A stretch of 32,625 bases of DNA, from positions 1-32,625 of the forward strand of contig JALSIU010000022.1 in assembly GCA_026989715.1 (NCBI GenBank), written 5' to 3'. Shown here one piece after another: positions 8,595-18,394 of this stretch. A program made the position numbers and the translations under genes. The DNA comes from Methylomonas sp. Its GTDB lineage: Bacteria; Pseudomonadota; Gammaproteobacteria; Methylococcales; Methylomonadaceae. The notes under the pieces were generated by a model, which worked only from the letters and a program-made list of their open reading frames with translations, was not told the origin of the DNA and searched no databases. Every line of letters starts with the position of its first letter. Within the stretch, counting starts at the first letter, position 1.

Positions 8595-10244
8595 TTATAA
8601 CTCCTCATTATTATTGTCAACAGGCTCAATTGACCCCGGAATGACTCGCGCATCAAAATTAGCTTTTAATGCTTGAATATTTACATCATTATCTATTGCA
8701 GTCTCCGCCTCTTGTTGCCGATTCTGCTTATCTTTATACATTTTGACTGCAGGCGTATCACTATTGACATCTTCAACCCTAATTGTCAATTTAAGCGGTT
8801 TGCCAAAATAATTTTGTATAGCCGTTTGTAACTTCTCTTGTGAACGCGCACTTCTTATTTGCGCGCGTTTGGTATCTAAAATCAATAGGCACTCATGCTC
8901 ATCTACGTTGCCTAAAATACAATTATTCGCCAGTTCACGCGTTAAGCCCTTCAACCCCATAGCCACCACCATATCATGCCACGGAATATCTGTCGGATTG
9001 CCACTGGATGACGATACAGCACCCGTAGGTGCAACAGATTCCACTATGTTTTGTGCAATAACCGGCTTAGGTGCCGACTGCACGACCGATGGTGAATTAG
9101 GCTTAGGTGTTACGATAGGATTTGCTTTAACGGCCATGCTAGAATTGGCAGAAACCGCCACACCTTGTGGATTAAATGCTAGCATCCGCAGCATAATCAT
9201 CTCAAACCCTGCTTTAGGGTCAGGCGCTAAGCTTAAATCTTTTTGCCCCAATAGTGCAATTTGATAGTAAAGCTGGAGCTGTTCTGCTGTAAATAAAGGA
9301 CTTAAAGCACTTAGCATGTCAACGTCATCATCACTCTCCACACTGGCCGGCACTACTTGCACCAATGTCAATCGATGCACTACATGTAAAATTTGTTGTA
9401 AAATATCAGCAAAATTAGGTGATAATTGCGCCATACTATCAATATGTTGCAAAATTTGTTCAGCATTATTTGCGGCCAAACTATGCAACAAGTCCTCAAC
9501 AGGTTGCTGAGCAACGGTCCCCAGCATCTGACTGACCACCTCAGCACTGACCACATCATTACCATACACAATCGCTTGATCTAATAAGCTCAAGCCATCA
9601 CGCATACTACCATCAGCCGCCCGCGCCAATAATTTCAAAGCGGACATTTCATATTCAATTTTTTCTTCACCCAAAATAAAACGCATTTGTTCACTAATTT
9701 GCGTTGGTGTTAAACGCTTTAGGTTAAATTGTAAACAACGGGATAAAACAGTAACGGGAATTTTTTGCGGGTCGGTCGTCGCCAATAAGAACTTCACATG
9801 ATCAGGCGGCTCTTCCAAGGTTTTTAACAAGGCATTAAAACTATGCCCGGAAAGCATATGTACCTCATCAATAATATACACTTTATATTGACCACTATTA
9901 GGCGCATACTGTGCATTATCTAATAAATCACGGGTATCTTCGACTTTGGTACGTGAGGCAGCATCGACTTCGATAAGGTCTAAAAAACGCCCTTCATCCA
10001 GTGCTTGACAAACAGCGCATTGACCACAAGGATTAAAGTCTTGTAGATTTTCGCAATTAATGGCTTTTGCTAAAATTCGAGCAATAGTCGTTTTACCTAC
10101 GCCACGCGTGCCAGTAAATAAATAGGCATGATGCAGACGATTATGCTGTAAAGCATTCATTAAAGATTGACTGACGTGCTCTTGACCAACAATTTCAGTG
10201 AAATTATGGGGGCGCCATTTCCTGGCGAGAACCTGATGATTCAT
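8595..10244 (-). CDS. dnaX: DNA polymerase III subunit gamma/tau
   Basis: MNHQVLARKWRPHNFTEIVGQEHV...GTRGVGKTTIARILAKAINC, zinc-binding Cys residues, VYIIDEVHMLS. Start set at 10244; the track's 10292 start intrudes into ffs. Confidence 0.95.
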   Translation of the reverse strand: MNHQVLARKWRPHNFTEIVGQEHVSQSLMNALQHNRLHHAYLFTGTRGVGKTTIARILAKAINCENLQDFNPCGQCAVCQALDEGRFLDLIEVDAASRTKVEDTRDLLDNAQYAPNSGQYKVYIIDEVHMLSGHSFNALLKTLEEPPDHVKFLLATTDPQKIPVTVLSRCLQFNLKRLTPTQISEQMRFILGEEKIEYEMSALKLLARAADGSMRDGLSLLDQAIVYGNDVVSAEVVSQMLGTVAQQPVEDLLHSLAANNAEQILQHIDSMAQLSPNFADILQQILHVVHRLTLVQVVPASVESDDDVDMLSALSPLFTAEQLQLYYQIALLGQKDLSLAPDPKAGFEMIMLRMLAFNPQGVAVSANSSMAVKANPIVTPKPNSPSVVQSAPKPVIAQNIVESVAPTGAVSSSSGNPTDIPWHDMVVAMGLKGLTRELANNCILGNVDEHECLLILDTKRAQIRSARSQEKLQTAIQNYFGKPLKLTIRVEDVNSDTPAVKMYKDKQNRQQEAETAIDNDVNIQALKANFDARVIPGSIEPVDNNNEEL

Positions 10245-10272
10245 ATCAGAGTGGAGAGTGTAGAGATTGGGC

Positions 10273-10382
10273 GGATACCATGCCAGCCACATCTCGGCAC
10301 ACGAATCTTCTGCTACCGTTGCTCCCTTCCGGACCTGGCGGAGTTGACAGAATATCGTTGCGAGAGGACCGACATGGTAACC
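10273..10382 (-). ncRNA. ffs: Bacterial small signal recognition particle RNA (4.5S RNA)
   Basis: Reverse complement contains CCGCCAGGTCCGGAAGGGAGCAACGG...CGTGTGCCGAGATGTGGCTGGCATGG; conserved GUCCGGAAGG-AGCA apical domain. Ends GGTTACCATGTCGG and CCGATGTGGCTGGCATGGTATCC can pair. Confidence 0.93.
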
Positions 10383-10417
10383 ATAATGTCGACAACCACT
10401 AGCGTTGAAGAAGACGT

Positions 10418-10446
10418 ATTATGCGACAATTATTTAAACAGCGCAA
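10418..10446 (-). promoter_or_regulatory. Possible sigma70-type promoter for ffs
   Basis: Minus strand TTGCGC (10446-10441), 17-nt spacer, CATAAT (10423-10418), upstream of ffs; would imply a processed 5' leader. Confidence 0.4.
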
Positions 10447-10598
10447 GAAAAAAACACCTTTTTTATAAAATCCTTACGATAACAAACACATAAGCCAAAA
10501 TATCGCCCACAGAGACGGTTGCCAATGCAATTAAGCTTGTCACAACAAATCGCTTAGCTCCTCATAGTGGGAGGCACTAACTCAACAATAAAAAATTA

Positions 10599-12338
10599 TC
10601 ACGAAGGTTTAAGCAATAAATAAAGCAAAATACAATTGCCTAATACCGAAACAGCACACATAACGCGCCAAACAGCGACCGGGTTGCGTTCCATCAATGG
10701 CAAATCTATAGAATTTCGTAAAAATTCAGGGTTTGGCGTACTCAAGTCATGTACAAATTCTGACAACTCCTCATAGCGCAACTTCGGCTCGAGAGCAGTC
10801 GCCTTCTTTAACGCCCCATCAATCCATATTGGTACCATGGTATTTTTATGAAAGCTAGGCACATATTTTAGCTTTGCCAAATTCAATTTATTAGGTTTTT
10901 CCGGCATATCCCCTCCAAAAGGCAACGCGCCATTAATCATTTCGTAAGCAATAACCCCTAAAGAATATAAATCCGACTGCACTGACCCGCGCTGCCCTAA
11001 ATGATACTCTGGCGCCGTGTAATTTAATGTGCCTAATATATTCTCATCTCCTCCCTGCTCTAACGGCGTAATTTCAGTAATCCCTGCTATTTTTACCGAA
11101 CCAAAATCAATAATTTTAACCACCCCTTGCGTATCAATCATAATATTTTCAGGCTTTAAATCCTGATGCAACATCTCCATACGATGCAAAGCACGCAAGC
11201 CCTTGGCAATTTGCTCAATAATGAAGCGAATCTCACGAATATAGGGTTTAGGATGATTATCAATCCACTCTCTTAAGGTCTGACCTTCAAGGTATTCGGT
11301 TACATAATAAATACAACTTTTCTCCCTATCCGAATCAAGTATTTTCAGCACATTCTCATGCTTTATACGCTTTCCAGCCCATTCTTCATGTAAAAAATGT
11401 TCTATATAATGCGTATCATCCTCATATAAAACGGAAGGCGTTTTTAAAATGACTCGGATACCCGTTTTAGTGTCAAAAGCACGATAAATTTGGGTACGTT
11501 TACTCGCATGCAATTCTGCTTCAATTTTATAGCCATCCAATACCATCCCCACATCTAATGGCGGAGGGAAAGGTAAATTATCATACTGACGCAGCACCTC
11601 ATCCTCTAAGGCAAGCGGCAGTTCTTCAATACGAAAAATCTGACAACTTAAATTATCATCACTATGATTATCACTTGCACATTGTGTAATTTGCTTAGCA
11701 ATCGCATCCCAATCATCACCCGACAATAAAAGCGATTTGAGTGTTTTTTCGGCAATAAAATCATGCACCCCATCGGTGCTCATAAAAAATATATCCCCTT
11801 TTTCCAACGCAACCGACTTATAATCGACTTCTAGGCGCGGCTCGATCCCCATCGCACGATTTAAATAACTTTTTTCTTCCGAAACCCAAACACGATGATC
11901 ACGCGTCAACTGTTCCAAATCACCCTGCCGCAATCGGTAGATACGCGAGTCGCCAATATGTAACAAATGTGCCGTCTTTGACTTAAGCACCGCAATACTT
12001 AAAGTGCTTACCATGCCTTTAGTCGACTGATAGCGTTGCTGCCCTTGACTATATAGCCACGAATTTGTTGCAGATAAAATTTTCTGTCCGGCTTGCTTAA
12101 CCGACCACGAATCAGGCGTACTATAATAATCGCTTAAAAAACCAGCCACACAACAATGACTTGCTTCATGCCCTGCATCACTGCCACTCATGCCGTCGGC
12201 AATCGCCGCCACAATACCTTTATAGGTTAATTGCGCCCCTTCCGGCATCATCGCACCTAAAAAGTCTTCATTACGCGCCTTAATACCTTGATCCGTATAA
12301 GAGCCGATTGATATTTTCAGAGTTGGTTTTTGGGTCAT
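10599..12338 (-). CDS. PP2C-type phosphatase fused to Ser/Thr protein kinase, C-terminal TM helix
   Basis: N-terminal PP2C motifs (AIADGMSGSDAG, LHIGDSRIYRL, FMSTDGVHD, DNLSCQIF); C-terminal kinase motifs (HQDLKPENIMID, IIDFGSVK, YTAPEY); C-terminal hydrophobic segment. Confidence 0.93.
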   Translation of the reverse strand: MTQKPTLKISIGSYTDQGIKARNEDFLGAMMPEGAQLTYKGIVAAIADGMSGSDAGHEASHCCVAGFLSDYYSTPDSWSVKQAGQKILSATNSWLYSQGQQRYQSTKGMVSTLSIAVLKSKTAHLLHIGDSRIYRLRQGDLEQLTRDHRVWVSEEKSYLNRAMGIEPRLEVDYKSVALEKGDIFFMSTDGVHDFIAEKTLKSLLLSGDDWDAIAKQITQCASDNHSDDNLSCQIFRIEELPLALEDEVLRQYDNLPFPPPLDVGMVLDGYKIEAELHASKRTQIYRAFDTKTGIRVILKTPSVLYEDDTHYIEHFLHEEWAGKRIKHENVLKILDSDREKSCIYYVTEYLEGQTLREWIDNHPKPYIREIRFIIEQIAKGLRALHRMEMLHQDLKPENIMIDTQGVVKIIDFGSVKIAGITEITPLEQGGDENILGTLNYTAPEYHLGQRGSVQSDLYSLGVIAYEMINGALPFGGDMPEKPNKLNLAKLKYVPSFHKNTMVPIWIDGALKKATALEPKLRYEELSEFVHDLSTPNPEFLRNSIDLPLMERNPVAVWRVMCAVSVLGNCILLYLLLKPS

Positions 12339-12487
12339 AGGTATTGTTTAACAAGTGCATCAAGACAAGAGAAACCTTTCAGTACGACAATCAGGTACGC
12401 AACAAAAGGCTCCTCTTAAAGAATTATATTAGGGATAGATATTGTACCAAATAAGCTAGACACAAAATGCTTACCGGCCACATGCTT

Positions 12488-13966
12488 TTAAGTTAACTCA
12501 ATCATTTCCACCGTACCATCTTCTTGCACTTCTACCATGTGCCCTTGTGGCTCTTCAATAAATTGTACGGCCACTAAAACAATCAAAGCCCCGCCTGCAA
12601 TCACCATAAAAAACACAGAAGGGGAAACAAATGATAGTACCGTTAAAAATAACACAGCACCCACATTACCATACGCGCCAACCATGCCGGCTATTTGCCC
12701 GGTCATACGCCGTTTAATCAAGGGAACCATTGCAAACACAGCTCCTTCACCGGCTTGCACAAAAAAAGAGCAACACATTGTCAATATAATCACCGCATAA
12801 ATTGGCCACTCAGGTGTAATTAAGGATAGACAATAATAACCGATGGACAAACCGATAATAAAAATAGACAAGGATAATTTACGACCAAACTTATCACTAA
12901 TCCATCCCCCACCAGGACGTGCTACCAAGTTCATAAAAGCAAAACCTGCCGCAGAAAAACCGGCCTGCACCATAGTAATGCCTTGTGATTCATGAAAGGT
13001 ATCATAAAAGAACATCGGCAACATAGAAACAACTGCCAGCTCTGAACCAAAAGTAATCAAATAAGCCAAATCCAAAATCGCAACCTGCTTAAATTTATAT
13101 TTATGAATCTCATCGACAGCTTGCGTTAAATGCTCTTCATTGACATGAATAATTTTATGCACGTTATAGAAAAATAAAACCCAAATACCGATATAAACAA
13201 ATAGTGCGGCAATATTCGATAACAACCCTACACCGGCAGGTGATAGCTTCCACGTTAATAAGCTTAGCGTTGCATATAAGGGGATTGTCATCAAGACATA
13301 AAAGAACAAATCACGGATACTGCTAACTTCCATTGCCCCTGCTTTTTTAGGCTTAAAATAAGTAGAGCCTTTAGGTGTATCGCTGACACTAAAAAAATAA
13401 ATAACAGAGTAGATTAAAGAGACTACACCCGTTGTAGCAATCGCATAACGCCAACCATCATCGCCACCAAAAACAAGTGCCAAAGTAGGCAAACTCATCG
13501 CCGCGGCAGCTGAACCAAAATTACCCCAGCCCCCATAAATCCCTTCTGCTATACCCACTTGCTTTGCTGGAAACCACTCACCAACCATACGAATACCGAT
13601 AACAAAACCGGCACCGACAAAGCCTGATAAAAACCGCGCCAAAGCGAGTTGCTCAAAGCTATCAGCAAACGCAAACAAAAAGGTCGGCAAACTGCCTAAA
13701 GCCAACAGAATAGAATAAGTTCGTTTAGGGCCAAACTTATCGACCAGAATACCGATCACAATACGCGCAGGAATAGTCAACGCAACATTTAAAATCAAGA
13801 TGGTCTTAATTTCAGATTTGCTCATCCCTAAGCTATCAGCAATCACCAGCATTAAAGGCGCGTGACTGAACCAAACAACAAAGGAGATAAAAAAAGCAAT
13901 CCAGGTAGTATGCAGAATTTTCATTCTGCCCGAAAAAGAAAAAAAGTTTAATGTCTGCGTACTCAT
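12488..13966 (-). CDS. NarK/NasA-type MFS nitrate/nitrite transporter
   Basis: 12-TM MFS protein with [19 protein letters not shown] and [23 protein letters not shown], typical of nitrate/nitrite porters. Confidence 0.88.
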   Translation of the reverse strand: MSTQTLNFFSFSGRMKILHTTWIAFFISFVVWFSHAPLMLVIADSLGMSKSEIKTILILNVALTIPARIVIGILVDKFGPKRTYSILLALGSLPTFLFAFADSFEQLALARFLSGFVGAGFVIGIRMVGEWFPAKQVGIAEGIYGGWGNFGSAAAAMSLPTLALVFGGDDGWRYAIATTGVVSLIYSVIYFFSVSDTPKGSTYFKPKKAGAMEVSSIRDLFFYVLMTIPLYATLSLLTWKLSPAGVGLLSNIAALFVYIGIWVLFFYNVHKIIHVNEEHLTQAVDEIHKYKFKQVAILDLAYLITFGSELAVVSMLPMFFYDTFHESQGITMVQAGFSAAGFAFMNLVARPGGGWISDKFGRKLSLSIFIIGLSIGYYCLSLITPEWPIYAVIILTMCCSFFVQAGEGAVFAMVPLIKRRMTGQIAGMVGAYGNVGAVLFLTVLSFVSPSVFFMVIAGGALIVLVAVQFIEEPQGHMVEVQEDGTVEMIELT

Positions 13967-14006
13967 ACACGAGCTCCCTAAAAATAATTAATAACACACT
14001 CAAGAG

Positions 14007-14024
14007 AAGCATAATGCATGCCAA
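14007..14024 (-). promoter_or_regulatory. Sigma54-like (-24/-12) promoter upstream of narK-type gene
   Basis: Minus strand TTGGCATGCATTATGCTT: TGGCA(T)G-N4-(A)TGCT with GG-N10-GC spacing; predicted start about 31 nt upstream of the ATG at 13966. Confidence 0.65.
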
Positions 14025-14151
14025 TTAAAACAAGCTACTGATTTTATATATTTTTAAACCATAAATACTCTCATTCTAAATTGAAATAATATCCCGATAA
14101 GAAAAAATATTATCACAACAAGCACAAAACGCACCGTTTCAGCAACAATTA

Positions 14152-14166
14152 GCACAAAAAGAGTGC
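14152..14166. promoter_or_regulatory. NtrC-like binding dyad
   Basis: GCACAAAAAGAGTGC = GCAC-N7-GTGC, about 160 nt upstream of the predicted sigma54 start site. Confidence 0.5.
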
Positions 14167-14214
14167 AGGAAATAAAAATTGTATAGAATTAACAAAAAAG
14201 AGGGGAACTTAATG

Positions 14215-14252
14215 TATGCTTAAAAAATGATTCAATTTCGTTTTTAAGCATA
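14215..14252. repeat. Perfect 12-bp inverted repeat
   Basis: TATGCTTAAAAA (14215-14226) ... TTTTTAAGCATA (14241-14252), 14-nt loop. Confidence 0.6.
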
Positions 14253-14411
14253 ACGACCAACACCGAAAATCACTTATCGTATAAGCATAATGTGCAAAAA
14301 GGCTTTAGCCGCAACAACTAAGCTATCACAACTAAAACCACGCCAACATAAATAAAACAACTTGCTAACCCTGTAAACTACTACTTATAGCCAAAGTGAG
14401 CTTTTTAAAGA

Positions 14412-14543
14412 TTATATGACAAAACCTTGCAAATAAATCAGCATTGCAAATACCGATAATACAAATACGGGTATCTCACCGACAATACCATCTATCACAT
14501 ACGTAGCATACAAAACCGTTAACAAATAAATTATTTCAGTCAT
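14412..14543 (-). CDS. Small ORF (43 aa), predicted membrane peptide
   Basis: ATG at 14543 to TAA at 14412, product MTEIIYLLTVLYATYVIDGIVGEIPVFVLSVFAMLIYLQGFVI; purine-rich GGGAGAGAG upstream. Below the 60-aa cut-off of the ORF track. Confidence 0.5.
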   Translation of the reverse strand: MTEIIYLLTVLYATYVIDGIVGEIPVFVLSVFAMLIYLQGFVI

Positions 14544-14693
14544 ACCTAATCTCTCTCCCATTCATATCATTTGAAAAAGCTATAAAAAATCTCTTAGACC
14601 CTGCAAATAGTGGCCTTAACGATACCCATCGAATAAGCATAGTAGCATAAGTCGCCCCTCAAAAAGATAAATTTCATATTTTAAGAAAGAACT

Positions 14694-15170
14694 TTATTGC
14701 AAATATCTATCAATATCATGCACTTTAAGACCCCAAGCCATTAAGTGCTCAACACGCTGATTGGCAATATCTAAACGGGTTACAAACGATTGAAACACCT
14801 GCTTATAAAAGAGATAACCAAGAATCGGATGAGCATCTAAAAAAATACTCAACCTTGCACCATTAATTTCTACAACAACACTATCCGTTGCGGCCAAAAC
14901 TGTCGCCATACGCACACTAGACGCATGCAAACAGGTTTCACCAAAAACACTTCCTGTCTCCAAATCACAAAAACCCGGCTGAATATTTTTATGCTCACCT
15001 AGCTCCACATGACCGGTTACTCTCAGTATTCCTGACTCGACAACAAAGAGCGTTTTACCAATATCACCTTGCTTTACAAGCACTTCATTTGCTTTAACAG
15101 TACGCCGAGTCCATGCCACTCCTTCTACAAATTGTGGGTTTTCCAAGATTTCTTTTAATGTATTGTCCAA
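14694..15170 (-). CDS. Cyclic nucleotide-binding (Crp-type cNMP) domain protein without DNA-binding domain
   Basis: VLVKQGDIGKTLFVVESGILRVTG...GSVFGETCLHASSVRMATVLAATDSVVVEI cNMP beta-roll; no HTH after it. Confidence 0.82.
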   Translation of the reverse strand: MDNTLKEILENPQFVEGVAWTRRTVKANEVLVKQGDIGKTLFVVESGILRVTGHVELGEHKNIQPGFCDLETGSVFGETCLHASSVRMATVLAATDSVVVEINGARLSIFLDAHPILGYLFYKQVFQSFVTRLDIANQRVEHLMAWGLKVHDIDRYLQ

Positions 15171-15262
15171 AATAATACCTACTGTCCGACTCTGGCAATC
15201 ATAGATGTCGCCTCTAAATTTAGGTGCCCTTTACTTAAAACACGCCCTACTAGCACTTATCA

Positions 15263-16651
15263 TTAGCGCGCTCCCCTGCCCCATAAAATAACTTCAACCG
15301 TCCCCAAAATAATAGAAATATCTAAAAATAAACTATAATTTTTTACATAATATAAATCATACTGCAATTTATTAATGGTATCTTGTTCATTCGCACCATA
15401 GGGATAACAAAGTTGTGCCCAGCCTGTAATGCCAGGTTTTACACGATGCCTTTCCGCATAAAAAGGAATCCTTTCTTCAAACCCTGCCACAAACTCAGGA
15501 CGCTCAGGACGCGGCCCCACAAAACTCATATCTCCTTTTAAGACGTTAAATATTTGCGGCAATTCATCAATTCTACATTTACGAATAAATCGACCTACTC
15601 GCGTTACGCGGTCATCATTTTTTTGTGCCCATTGTGCACCATTTTTTTCAGCATCAGTACGCATACTACGAAACTTCATTACCGCAAAATTCTGATTCCC
15701 TTCTCCCACTCTAATTTGTCGGTATAATATAGGAGCTCGCCAACCACTTTCCAGCATGATGGCAAGAGCGGTCAATAGCATAAACGGCCAAGCCACCAAC
15801 AACAAACCAAGGCTAGCAATAATATCTACCCCTCGTTTCCCCACTGACTTTAAAGTACTAAAGTCAAAACCATCTGAAAAAATAACCCAACTTACAGTCA
15901 GGCTCTCTAAAAAAATTAGACCTTGTTCACGCTCATAAAAACCTAACAAATCCATGATTTTTACCCCGCCGGCTTTACAATCTAAAAGCTGATCAAGTGG
16001 CATAGCTTTGCGCCTATCATCTAAAGCAATCACAATTTCATCTATATTGTATTCAGCAACGACTTTTCTTAAATTTTGTGCGCCTTCAATAATAAGGCTC
16101 GAATCAACAACCCTCGTCTCACTACCGACATTAACAAACCCGGAAATAACAAAACCTTTATGAATATATCGATTATTAATTTCTGTCAATTGCTTCGCTT
16201 TTTTACCAACGCCCAATATTAACACACGCCGGCGCAATTTATCATGGCTGACAAAGCGATAAAAAAAATAGCGACTGAGCATCATGCCTAAAAAGGCAAA
16301 AACCATCGCATAAACAAAAACACTACGCGCAATTGCATATTTAGGAAATAAATAATAAATACTGAGAATAACAGCCGCCCCTAAAGCAAAGCTCACGCAC
16401 ACTCGTAAAGCCAAATTATAATCATCCCAATCAAGGCTACGACGGTATAGACCTAAGCCCACGCACATAACACTTAAAACAATGGAAAAAACAACACTCG
16501 CCTCAGCAATATCTTTATCGGTATACCAGGAAGCCACATTAATAAAACGTACATCACTCCCTAAATACATGGCTAAATAAAAAATTAACCACTCGATTAT
16601 TATTAACCACAAATAGGCGCGAGAAATATAATGTTTAAATATTCTAATCAT
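15263..16651 (-). CDS. Exopolysaccharide polyprenyl glycosylphosphotransferase (undecaprenyl-phosphate sugar phosphotransferase)
   Basis: N-terminal TMs, nucleotide-binding-like middle, C-terminal bacterial sugar transferase domain (KRGVDIIASL, FRSMRTDAE, RKCRIDELPQIFNVLKGDMSFVGPRPERPEFV, KPGITGWAQ). Confidence 0.95.
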   Translation of the reverse strand: MIRIFKHYISRAYLWLIIIEWLIFYLAMYLGSDVRFINVASWYTDKDIAEASVVFSIVLSVMCVGLGLYRRSLDWDDYNLALRVCVSFALGAAVILSIYYLFPKYAIARSVFVYAMVFAFLGMMLSRYFFYRFVSHDKLRRRVLILGVGKKAKQLTEINNRYIHKGFVISGFVNVGSETRVVDSSLIIEGAQNLRKVVAEYNIDEIVIALDDRRKAMPLDQLLDCKAGGVKIMDLLGFYEREQGLIFLESLTVSWVIFSDGFDFSTLKSVGKRGVDIIASLGLLLVAWPFMLLTALAIMLESGWRAPILYRQIRVGEGNQNFAVMKFRSMRTDAEKNGAQWAQKNDDRVTRVGRFIRKCRIDELPQIFNVLKGDMSFVGPRPERPEFVAGFEERIPFYAERHRVKPGITGWAQLCYPYGANEQDTINKLQYDLYYVKNYSLFLDISIILGTVEVILWGRGAR

Positions 16652-16698
16652 GAAAATCTCTGTTCATCACTCTATTTTTTTATGTTTACGATAAAATA

Positions 16699-17475
16699 CT
16701 AATACAAACCTTTATTACGCAGTAAGGCTTTCACATGCTTAATGGGAATAGCATAAGTAATGCCACTGGGTTTAGATAATACATTTTCTTTCGACTCCTT
16801 AACAAACACCTTATTAATCACACCAATAACATCCCCCGTTTCCACATCATATAACGGACTACCACTATTGCCGGGGTAAGCCGTTGCATCTAGCTGATAC
16901 ACAAGAAAAGGATCGCGTAAACGTCCAATCAAATTCGCATCCAGTTTGCTTGAATTATACGCAGGAATAGCAACGGGGCTAATAGCCGAAATAATACCGC
17001 GATGCGTCACAGGATATAAACCTAAAATCATACCGATTGGATAGCCGGTAAAAGCATACAATTTACCTTCTTGCACGGGAGAAGAGGCTAGTTTCAAAGC
17101 AGGTAAACGTCCTTTTATGAGCTTTAAAATGGCAATATCATGTACCGTATCAACAATAATTTTCTGCACATAAGCAAGCTTAGGCTTATTATTTTTGGTC
17201 ACATAAATAGCCCACTGCTCCAAGCGATCAGACTCTAATTTTTTGGCAACAACATGTGCATTCGTCACAATATATTGACCATTTGCTACCACAAACCCCG
17301 TACCTACAAATAAATTCTGGGGACTTCTGGTCGGCATAAAGGTACCAACCCCCACAATGCTTGGCTTAATTTTAAGCACCGTCCTCGGCAAAGACTCAGC
17401 TTTAATGCTAGTCACCACACTGATTAAAAACGCCGCTAAAGCAAACATACTCAATCTAAACCAGTGTTGCATCAC
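16699..17475 (-). CDS. Trypsin-like serine protease, secreted or periplasmic
   Basis: Signal-like N-terminus; catalytic triad contexts NAHVV, VHDIAILKL, YPGNSGSPLYD. Confidence 0.88.
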   Translation of the reverse strand: MMQHWFRLSMFALAAFLISVVTSIKAESLPRTVLKIKPSIVGVGTFMPTRSPQNLFVGTGFVVANGQYIVTNAHVVAKKLESDRLEQWAIYVTKNNKPKLAYVQKIIVDTVHDIAILKLIKGRLPALKLASSPVQEGKLYAFTGYPIGMILGLYPVTHRGIISAISPVAIPAYNSSKLDANLIGRLRDPFLVYQLDATAYPGNSGSPLYDVETGDVIGVINKVFVKESKENVLSKPSGITYAIPIKHVKALLRNKGLY

Positions 17476-17768
17476 CCCTCCATTCCCATTATTTTTCCCC
17501 TTACCTCTCGATTATACACCGAAGAAAGCCATTTTTTTCATAATTAATGATAGCATTTTACAGCTAAATGACTTAAATCAAGCGCACCGCTATCCCATTA
17601 TGCTTGCCGATAGAATATCACCCCCAGCCTTGCCAACTTAAGCTTAACCTCATCTCCTAACAATGATATTATAATACCTGCAAAAAACAGCACGATAACA
17701 TTTAATGTTGCCCTACAACCATCCCGTTCAGAAAAAGACATCCTGCAACTACCAATATACCCTTAAAT

Positions 17769-18389
17769 ATGACTCACTCCAGCGAAAAATCCAGTAATGT
17801 GGTCTGGCACCAAGCGACCGTCAATAGAAAGCGTAGAGAAGAAAAAAACCAACATAAATCAGTCGTTCTCTGGTTTACCGGTCTATCAGGTTCCGGCAAA
17901 TCCACGTTAGCACATGCCGTAGAAGAGCAATTATTTCAACTAGGACTCAATACCTTTGTTTTAGATGGTGACAATGTACGACATGGACTCAATAAAGACC
18001 TAGGCTTTAATGACCAAGACCGTAAAGAAAATATTCGCCGTATTAGCGAAGCTGCCAAGCTGATGCTAGAGGCAGGCATTATTACACTAACAGCCTTCAT
18101 CTCTCCTTTCAAAGATGAACGCGCTATGGCCAGAACACTGATGCCGCATAATGATTTTTTAGAAATCCACTGTTACTGCCCATTAGAAATCTGCGAACAA
18201 AGGGATGTAAAAGGCCTATATAAAAGAGCGCGTAACGGTGAAATCAAAGACTTTACCGGTATTTCCTCCCCCTATGAAGCCCCTATCAACCCTGAACTAA
18301 GAATTGACACGCACGCATTAACACTCGAAGAAAGCGTACAGCAGGTCATAAACTTATTGCGTGCCAGACATATATTACCCAGTACCTAA
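17769..18389 (+). CDS. cysC: Adenylylsulfate (APS) kinase
   Basis: P-loop [47 protein letters not shown]. Confidence 0.96.
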   Translation: MTHSSEKSSNVVWHQATVNRKRREEKNQHKSVVLWFTGLSGSGKSTLAHAVEEQLFQLGLNTFVLDGDNVRHGLNKDLGFNDQDRKENIRRISEAAKLMLEAGIITLTAFISPFKDERAMARTLMPHNDFLEIHCYCPLEICEQRDVKGLYKRARNGEIKDFTGISSPYEAPINPELRIDTHALTLEESVQQVINLLRARHILPST

Positions 18390-18394
18390 TAAAG

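Noticed and set aside
8595-10244. Programmed -1 frameshift in dnaX (gamma/tau)
   Set aside because: I found no A_AAA_AAG-type slippery heptamer at the expected position followed by a stem-loop; A-rich runs seen (e.g. CAAAAAATT near 9760) are too early in the gene.
10167-10493. 108-aa plus-strand ORF
   Set aside because: Antisense to ffs and the dnaX 5' end; the ffs signature explains the sequence.
10555-10580. Possible terminator CTCC...GGAG near the end of the kinase gene
   Set aside because: Stem of only 4 bp with no adjacent T-tract.
12339-12487. Separate sigma54 promoter for the kinase/phosphatase gene
   Set aside because: No GG-N10-GC element in the correct orientation; co-transcription from the narK promoter is simpler.
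17357-17641. 94-aa plus-strand ORF upstream of cysC
   Set aside because: Largely antisense to the serine protease 5' end and low-complexity afterwards; no domain or RBS.
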